Source: Erodium maritimum
Lineage: Eukaryota > Streptophyta > Magnoliopsida > Geraniales > Geraniaceae
NCBI GenBank assembly: GCA_963921825.1
Contig: OY997595.1
Span: 20,577,228-20,641,227 of the forward strand
Direction: 5' to 3'
DNA length: 64,000 nucleotides
Part shown: positions 57,405 to 64,000 of the stretch, piece by piece
Numbering within the stretch: the first letter of the stretch is position 1
How the letters are laid out: every line of letters starts with the position of its first letter
The notes under the pieces: model-generated
What the model was told of the DNA's origin: nothing
The model's database searches: none
What the model saw: the letters and a program-made list of their open reading frames with translations, nothing else
Program-made: the position numbers and the translations under genes

Positions 57405-58332
57405 ACCTGTTCTGGTGTATTTTAAGGGTTTTGCACCGTTTTCGATCCTTGTTTGGAGCTGAACTTGTGGGAAGGTTTTGGAGGCTTTACTTACTGTTAA
57501 GTGGAGTCTAATTAGAGTTTGTTTGGTGTTTAAAGACCTTGGGACCGAACTTGAAGAACGAAGACCACGCCGGGACCAGTGTGAAGAATGGAGTTGCGAC
57601 TTTTGAGCTTGACAACAGAGTTTAGAGGAAGACCACAAGGTAGGAAAGTCTTAACTTCTTATTTAAACGCTTAGTATGCATGTTAGGATAATAAAATCGG
57701 AAAGGTCCTAGAATTTCCTATAGGATGCGAATAACTAGAATAATCGTATTTCAATTACTAATAAATGGATGAGTCTAGTATGCATGCTTAGGATGAAGAT
57801 GACTAGTGAAGCTTGCTTTCAATACTTGGGAATTGATTTACTGGTAGAGAGGCTGTGAAGACCTCTCGGATTAGTTGTGTGCTAGGTTCACATGCTTGGT
57901 TGTTAGTATTAGGATAAACTAAGGGTCTAATGAAACTAGTTAGCTAGCATGATCGAATGTTTAATTGATTGTAAACATGATTGCTTGATTGGTTGAATGT
58001 TTATTTGCTTGGTTGAGTGGTTACTTGTTAAATTACTTATTGTGTAAACGGATGATCGAGTATGACTGGTTGTGCCACGGGGTACAATCAGGTTATCGAT
58101 GTACCGATGGTTCGTGACAGGTAAGTATACGGTAAGTGTGAAATGTTATTGGGTGTCTTTGCTGTGATGAAAGTATGACTTGGGAAGTGTTCATTGTTGG
58201 AGAAATCTTATGTTTGTTGTTTTATTCTTAATCTTAAAATGTTGTTTGTTTGTTTGGTTCGGTACTACACCGTAGGGGGGGGGGGGGTAATCCGGTGTCG
58301 TTGTGGTGGTTGGAGTTGGACAGATACATCGT

Positions 58333-58564
58333 GATATTGAGTGATGTGAGGAGCCTATGGCTCGGCAGATCCTACGGGATATTGAGTGATGTGAGGAGCC
58401 TATGGCTTGGCAGATCCTACGGGATATTGAGTGATGTGAGGAGCCTATGGCTCGGCAGATCCTACGGGATATTGATTGATTATTGGAGCCAGAGAGCTCG
58501 GCAGATCCTACGGGATATTGATAGATTTAGGAGCATATGGCTCGGTAGATCCTACGAGATATTG
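58333..58564 (+). repeat. 45-bp minisatellite in LTR B
   Basis: Units begin GATATTG at 58333, 58378, 58423, 58468, 58514 and 58558. The first three are nearly identical and the last ones have drifted by one base in length. The core GGCAGATCCTACGGGATATT is the reverse complement of the core of the 31-bp array in LTR C. Confidence 0.9.
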
Positions 58565-59387
58565 ATGGGATTACTTCATGAGAGATGGTTTCTGAGGTTT
58601 CACCCAAGGGTGTCCGTCCTACGGGAGTACTACCTTGGTTCCCTATGACTATGGTCCTTGGAGTCATTTTCGAGAATGCCAAAGAGGAGCATCCCTATGG
58701 GGTGGTTTCCGGTGCTCCGATGTATGTGCCTCCTCCGGACCGAGGGAAAATCTGATGTGATATGAACACTCTAGTGGATCGGGATATGGGAACCGAGGTT
58801 ACACTAGAATCTATTCATGGATCGGAGGCTTGAGAAAGCAGATGGGTGGCGTGATATCAATTACTCCTATTTAATCGTTATGATACCTTATATTGATTCT
58901 TTTATGGAACCCTTCTAAATAATGTTATCTTGTTCATATACTATTTCATCGTACTTATCTTATTCTATCTAGTCACACATTATCTCATTGTTAATCTTAT
59001 TTTGTCATATTTGAGTTATCTGCATACCCAGTACAGTATTGATCTAAGGGTTGATTTGTTAAGGTTTTTCCTACTGAGCGTAAGCTCATCCCCTTTAGTT
59101 TTCTTACTGTTTTACAGGAGTAGCTGATGTCTAGTGAGTTCGAGGCTCGGGAGCTTCTGGACATCTTGGGATTTTTCTTAGAGTCGTGTTGGTCATGTGT
59201 TTTGAACCTTATTTATTTGACTATTTATGTTGAGCTGTGACTCATTGGAGATTCTAAACTATTTACTGTTGATTTGAGAAGGTTTACTTTTTTATTTGGA
59301 GTTTACGTTTATTATCTATCGCTTTTCTTTTATCAATTCTGGTCACGTCTTGAGTCCGGTCAAAACCGGATTTGGGGCGTGACAATT

Positions 59388-59400
59388 TGGTATCAGAGCC
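59388..59400 (+). other. Primer binding site of element B
   Basis: TGGTATCAGAGCC, three bases after the LTR end, complementary to initiator tRNA-Met. Confidence 0.9.
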
Positions 59401-60657
59401 TGGTTTCATTTGAAACAGGTTGTAAATTTTGAACTTATTTTCAAAACCTCGGACCAACGTCAGTTAGGTGGGTACAGTTAGGAGGTCTAAGTCGTGTACT
59501 CAGTGATGCAGGTTAAAGACACTAATGCATATAGTTAGAACGACTCGAGTCTTACTGATTTGTTTAAATTTAAATCTTTTGTTTGCAATGGTTACATCGC
59601 TTGAGTGGTATCCTTACCCTATGGACAGTGATGTACAGTGATCAGGGAAATCAAATGGTTGAGATCGGTATTGGGTTAACGAGCAATGATGGAACCGTAT
59701 TGTTTATTGTTGAATAAATTATCTGTTGAGTGTATACCACCGTATTGGTCGTTTCATGTTGTTAAAGTCGAAGGATTGAGTGATTGAGGTATTGATGAGG
59801 TGGGAGTTTGGATTCATTGGAATGGTACTTGTTGGAGTGGTGAGTGATGGAATGGTGGACTTGAGGAAGGATTGGAGTGTTAAGTTGTTGAAATTGTTTG
59901 AGTGTTGATTTGGTTATGATGTTGAGAACTGTTTAAAGAATCAAAGTTGAAAGAATGATCCAACGAGGATAACTTTTAGAACTCGAGTATGCTTACACCC
60001 TCCTTGATTGTGTGTGTACTTTACGAAGCATGAGAAATCTATGTATGGATTGTGTTGTGTGCCTTGTAGAGCATGAGAACTCTTTGTATTGATTAAATTG
60101 CGAAAATTGATTGGTAAATGATCTGTTTAAACGGAGGGTTAGTGGAAAATACGAATAGGTCATGCCGAATTTTCTGTAAAACTGAATTGGTTGTTCTATC
60201 TCGAGTTGACTCAGGGGCGCCACTGTAGTCAAATGTGATGGTTAGATGTCAAGTGGTTACAATGAGGTTCAGGAACACCTGAATCGAGTTGTAACGATGC
60301 GAGATCGACTCGATTATTTTGATTAAAGATAAGTAACTGGGGACCGAGAAAGGTTATGTTAAGAGGATTAAGGACTTATTTCCAAACTGTTGCTTCGTGC
60401 TTTGAAACCCCGTGATGGGTGTGTTTGTGTGTGAACTTTGTCTCCTGTTGGAGTTGGTTGCATTACTTGCTTGTTGTGTGAGACGCACAAAGTGCGGACT
60501 TCTTTGTCTATATAAGTACTATATACGACTTATCTACTTAACCCTTGATCCAAGTAGGATCCGTCGAGACGAACGAGAACGTCCCTTTTTGCTTAAAGCG
60601 TTTTGGTAGTTGCAAACTGAGTTTGAACTGTATGTACTACTGCAGCGATCTTTCGTG
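59401..60657 (+). other. 5' leader of element B
   Basis: Non-coding leader of about 1.26 kb, uninterrupted, and the best reference for the broken leaders of C and A. It includes the conserved hairpin (60256-60295). The region around 60400-60600 matches C up to the exact point where the solo LTR inserted there. Confidence 0.8.
60256..60295 (+). other. Conserved leader hairpin, copy in element B
   Basis: Arms GTTACAATGAGGTTCAGG and CCTGAATCGAGTTGTAAC enclose the loop AACA. Two mismatched pairs in the middle sit where the C copy also has its internal loop. Two changes relative to C are kept paired as G-U. Confidence 0.7.
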
Positions 60658-61992
60658 ATGTCTCATGTTTACGTCCCGAGAGGTACCAGGAGTCGCCCAG
60701 CTTTAGGGCAGAGCCAGTCACCAGCTGTTGGACTGGCAGGGCCAGCTGGCGCCCAGGGTACTGCTCCCATAGAGCACCAGAGCTTCGAAGATGAACCATC
60801 AGGGTCACCAGTGAGAGATCCTCCAGTCGCAGAGCCGACTCAGGCTACTCCTAATGAGGAGGTGGTGCGCGCAGTGTTAGCAGCACACAACGCTCAACAA
60901 GAGGCCACAGCACCGGCGATAGAGCCCATGCCCACTACTAAGACAGCCTCCGTCGAGAGGCCAGGTTAGATGGATAGCTACACAGCCCAGGCGCTTCGTG
61001 ATTTCCGTCGTTTGGGTACACCGACTTTTTATGGGAGTGCTGACTCCGAGGCAGCAGTTTTATGGTCGGAGCGGATCACTCGCAACCTTGACACGTCTGG
61101 CATTTCTGAGGGACGTCTGAGAGTCTCTTTCTCCACCTTCCATCTTGAAGGTAAGGCTTTTTACTGGTGGCAGTTTGTGCAGACCAGAGTTGGTGAGGAT
61201 TTTGAGCTTTTCAGTCGACTGTGCCTGGACTAGTACTTTCCGCGGTCAGTCTGGGATGATCGACGCCAGCAGTTCATGGATCTGCGGCAGAGGGGGATGA
61301 CAGTAGCGGAGTATGCGGCGAGGTTCTTATCCTTTTCCCGCTTCACACCCGAGATGGTACAGACTGAGGACAACCTTTGCAGGCGGTTCGAGCGTGGACT
61401 CCTCCCTGCTATTGCGGATCAGATTATTGTTTTGAGGACAGAGGTGTACTCTACTTTGGTTGACCAGGCCTTAGCAGTGGAGAGGCACTTTCGCGAGACT
61501 GCCAAAGAGCGAGACGTCAGGCCGAGACCGAGTGGTTTCCTCAGGCCAGCAGAGAGGCGTGAGGCTAGACGATAGAGGACTTCTGGGTACTTCCAGCCAC
61601 AGTATCAGTAGAGTGGTATGCGCAGAGGAGCAGCAGTGGCATCAGTTGGACCCGCTCCGTTGACACAGTTCTGCCCTACATGCAGACAGCAGGGACATTT
61701 GGCTCGAGACTGCCCGAGGGGCAGAGGACCAGCAGAGCGACAGATGGATCGTCCACAGGGGTTTGGTGAGAGGCAGCACGTTGATGATCGGACTTGTTAC
61801 CGGTGCGGTCGTTAGGGGCACATTGCTTTCACTTGTCCCGATCGGGTTGGAGCTGCACATCCACTGAGGCCCCAGCAGGTACAGCCTCGTCAGGCACCTC
61901 CCGGCCGACCACGACAGGCACTGCAGCAGAGAGCTCCGCGTCAGGCGGCGGGAGCGGCAACCCCGAGACACCAGGCTAGGCCTCAGCAGCAG
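60658..61992 (+). pseudogene. gag: Gag of element B (broken by TAG codons)
   Basis: Gag starts MSHVYVPRGTRSRPALGQ at 60658 and keeps one frame throughout. The capsid region starts MDSYTAQALRDFRRLGTPTF (60970), and two zinc-knuckle-like blocks follow: CPTCRQQGHLARDC (about 61672) and CYRCGR (about 61798). TAG stops lie at 60967, 61231, 61573, 61609 and 61813. Element C has CAG at each of these positions, so each stop is a single C-to-T change. Gag would form the shell and bind element RNA. The frame without stops would be continuous into the protease. Confidence 0.88.
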
Positions 61993-62921
61993 GTGGCATT
62001 ACCACCACCACCGAGAGGAGGACCACCGGCACGACATGGCCGAGTGTATGTAGTTCCAGATGCTAGAGCTGAGGGACAGTACGCCGGCCATGAGACTACG
62101 CAGGGTACGTGTTTACTTTTTCATTCATGGGCGTCTTTTCTGTTCGACACCGGTGCATCCCATTCGTTTATTTCTGCTTGTTTTGCTCGTTCATTGGGTT
62201 TGAGGGTGGAGTCACTTAGTAGCCCTTTGTGTCTTGAGACCCCAGTTACGGGGGAGGTAGTGTTGGATACTTTTTGTAGAGATTGTGAGGTTCGCGTGGC
62301 AGATTTCCCCTTCGTTGGTGACTTACTCGTTCTGGAGATGACTGCTTTCGACGTGATCTTAGGGATGGATTGGCTTGGGAGGTATCGGGCGACGATCTAT
62401 TGCTTTCGACGTCAGGTGACGGTGAGGTCAGGTGACAGAGTTATTACTTGTGTTTTGGGTAGCAAGAGCGGAATCCTTCTATCCGCCCTGACCACGGGAG
62501 TGGAGTCTGAGATTGTGCGGTGTGGCAGAGACCTACCGAGGGTAGTGTGCGAGTTTTCGGACGTGTTCCCGGAGGAGCTACCAGGATTACCGTCGGCGCG
62601 CGAGTTAGAGTTCTGGATCGACTTGATCCCAGGCACCGCGCCAATCTCGATGACGCCTTATCGATTCGCACCAGCTTAGTTAGTCGAGTTGAAGCGACAA
62701 GTCGAAGAGTTGCAGGAGAAGGGTTTCATCTGCCCTAGTGTTTCACCGTGGGGAGCACCCGCCCTCTTCGTAAAGAAGAAGGGTGGTACCTTGAGGATGT
62801 GCATCGATTACCAGAAGTTGAACCGGGTAACGGTGAAGAACCGCTACCCGATGCCGAGGATCGATGACCTGTTCGATCAACTGAGAGGAGCAACCTGGAT
62901 CTAAGATCAGGCTAATATCAG
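61993..62921 (+). pseudogene. pol: Protease and RT N-terminal part of element B (broken)
   Basis: The protease has LFDTGASHSFIS and DVILGMDWLGRY, with its catalytic Asp-Thr-Gly kept. RT starts FSDVFPEELPGLPSAREL and continues with [27 protein letters not shown] and [17 protein letters not shown] at 62677 (C has GAG) and a TAA at 62902 interrupt the frame. At 62905-62921 small deletions remove part of the RT and change frame. Confidence 0.88.
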
Positions 62922-64000
62922 TTGAGGGTCCGAAAGGAAGACGTGGAGAAGACCGCGTTCCGAACGCGTTACGGACACTTTGAGTTTCTAGTGATGCCGT
63001 TCGGGTTAACGAACGCGCCAGCAGCCTTCATGGATTTGATGAATGACATATTCAGACCTTACTTGGATCAGTTTGTCGTAGACTTCGTTGATGACATCTT
63101 GATCTACTCGCCTAATGAAGAGGCACACGAGGAGCACTTGAGGATAGTGTTGATCTTGTTAAGTACTCACCAACTATATGGGAACCTGGAGAAATGCGAA
63201 TTCTGGCTCGGAGAGGTGAAATTCCTCGGACATATAGTGTCACGGGATGGTATCTTGGTCGACTCGGCGAAGGTCGATGCAGTTTCGAAGTGGGCGAGGC
63301 CCAAGAATGTTTTTGAGATCCGTAGTTTCCTGGGTTTGGCGGGTTATTACAGGCGTTTCGTTCAGGACTTCTCACGTTTGGCTGCACCTATGACAGCATT
63401 GACTCGCAAGGGAGCGGAGTTCCTTTGGACTGGTGAGTGTGAACACTCTTTCTCAGAGCTAAAGGCTCGACTGACCACCGCTCCAGTGTTGATTGTTCCG
63501 GAGCGGGGAGTGGGCTATGACGCCTCAGGCGAGGGACTTGGTTGTGTCTTGATGCAGTCCGGGAAGGTAGTTGCTTATGGCTCAAGACAATTGAAGGTGC
63601 ATGAGCACAACTACCCGACGCATGATCTAGAACTGGCGGCAGTGGTCTTTGCATTGAAGAGTTGGAGACACTATCTTTACGGGGAGCAGTTCAGAGTATT
63701 CTCAGACCACAAGAGCCTCAAGTACATTTTATCTCAGCGCGACCTGAACATGCGCCAGAGGCGATGGATGGAGTTACTTGAGGAGTACGACTTCGAGTTG
63801 CTCTATCATCCGGGCAAGGCGAACGTCGTCGCAGATGCTCTGAGTAGGAAGTTGACTCATTGTGTGGCCAGCATGGCAATACGAGAGTGGACTATGCTGG
63901 AAGAGCTGAGCTCATTCAGACTTGAGCTCAAGGAGGTCACGGATGGTATGGCCTTGTGTGCATTAGTGGCCCAGCCCACGTTGATCACTCGGGTGCTAGA
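62922..64000 (+). pseudogene. pol: RT palm, thumb and RNase H of element B
   Basis: The frame from 62922 is open to the window edge. It contains [39 protein letters not shown], the catalytic [26 protein letters not shown] and [16 protein letters not shown]. RNase H follows, with [43 protein letters not shown] and [16 protein letters not shown] few residues just before DASG seem deleted. The linker to integrase starts at the window edge. Apart from that, this part of the protein is well preserved. Confidence 0.9.

Larger units (their letters stand above)
56352..59384 (+). repeat. 5' LTR of element B
   Basis: It starts TGTAAGAACCGCTCCCGG and ends TTTGGGGCGTGACA, 3033 bp. Compared with LTR C it has about 460 extra bases (57265-57727), which contain a dense cluster of TGACG-type palindromes. 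A 45-bp minisatellite lies at 58333-58564. Confidence 0.92.
56352..64000 (+). mobile_element. Tekay-like Ty3/gypsy LTR retrotransposon (element B), partial
   Basis: The 5' LTR, primer site, leader, gag, protease, RT and RNase H are all in order on the plus strand; integrase and the 3' LTR lie beyond the window. It is the same family as C, with alignable gag and pol. At least six TAG stops and one frameshift break the polyprotein. Confidence 0.93.

Noticed and set aside
58333-58564. CRISPR-like array
   Set aside because: Units are contiguous with no unique spacers, and the host is a plant. It is a minisatellite.
58250-58648. 132-codon frame with repeats of ILSDVRSLWLGRSYG
   Set aside because: The 45-bp unit is a multiple of three, so the array stays open by chance. 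It lies inside an LTR.
53445-59384. LTR A and LTR B as the two LTRs of one short element
   Set aside because: They differ in length by 700 bp and in most of their sequence, there is no purine tract before B, and B is followed by its own primer site. Nesting fits better.

Overview
This window is repeat-dense nuclear DNA of a flowering plant, probably a eudicot. I base that on Ty3/gypsy Tekay-type and Athila-type elements, Ty1/copia elements primed by initiator tRNA-Met, plant L1 LINEs with RRM or DUF4283 ORF1 proteins, and one intact SAUR (auxin-responsive) gene. The species cannot be named from sequence alone. Only the SAUR gene (50358-50642, minus strand) looks like a host gene. Nearly everything else is retroelement, much of it nested.

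Layout, left to right. (1) 1-9151: a minus-strand Tekay-like element C (start of RT, PR, gag, leader, and one LTR at 6543-9151). Its leader is interrupted by a plus-strand solo LTR (2279-5315, 5-bp TSD AAAAG). (2) 9152-9600: a plus-strand leader fragment of another Tekay-like element. (3) About 9600-14046: a minus-strand Athila-like element with LTR, tRNA-Asp-type PBS, gag and PR, broken at the start of RT. (4) 14047-16053: no recognisable gene, with a possible end of an old DNA transposon. (5) 16054-22569: LINE-1, whose ORF1 and ORF2 overlap by ATGA and whose ORF2 carries a 35-bp internally copied patch. (6) 22585-23770: AT-rich DNA with a MITE. (7) 23770-24881 continuing at 43509-44085: an ORF1-only LINE remnant split by a copia element. 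(8) 24882-43508: copia element D, containing a complete reverse-oriented relative E (29418-37879, TSD AGTAG) and a solo LTR F (38090-39777, TSD TGATC). (9) 44122-49995: a short 5'-truncated retroposon into which a full-length LINE-2 (44181-49830, 14-bp TSD) inserted. (10) 50008-51200: the SAUR locus. (11) 51240-53100: an old minus-strand copia remnant. (12) 53445-64000: the LTR and leader of Tekay-like element A, then Tekay-like element B (LTR 56352-59384, leader, gag, PR, RT, RNase H), running off the right edge.

The strongest observation is the copia D/E/F family. D and E are independent insertions with different target duplications, and their internal regions are almost equal in length (about 5093 and 5086 bp). 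They share the same lesions: a shortened gag, a zinc-knuckle Cys-to-Tyr change, a ruined protease active site, integrase Asp-to-Asn and Glu-to-Lys changes at catalytic positions, and a deletion of the RT YVDD box. A shared set of lethal lesions in separate, young insertions means a dead copy was amplified, most likely by proteins supplied in trans. A second notable signal is a 40-nt hairpin at the same place in the leaders of three divergent Tekay-like copies. A third is that all three Tekay-type insertions whose target can be seen landed in Tekay-type leaders.
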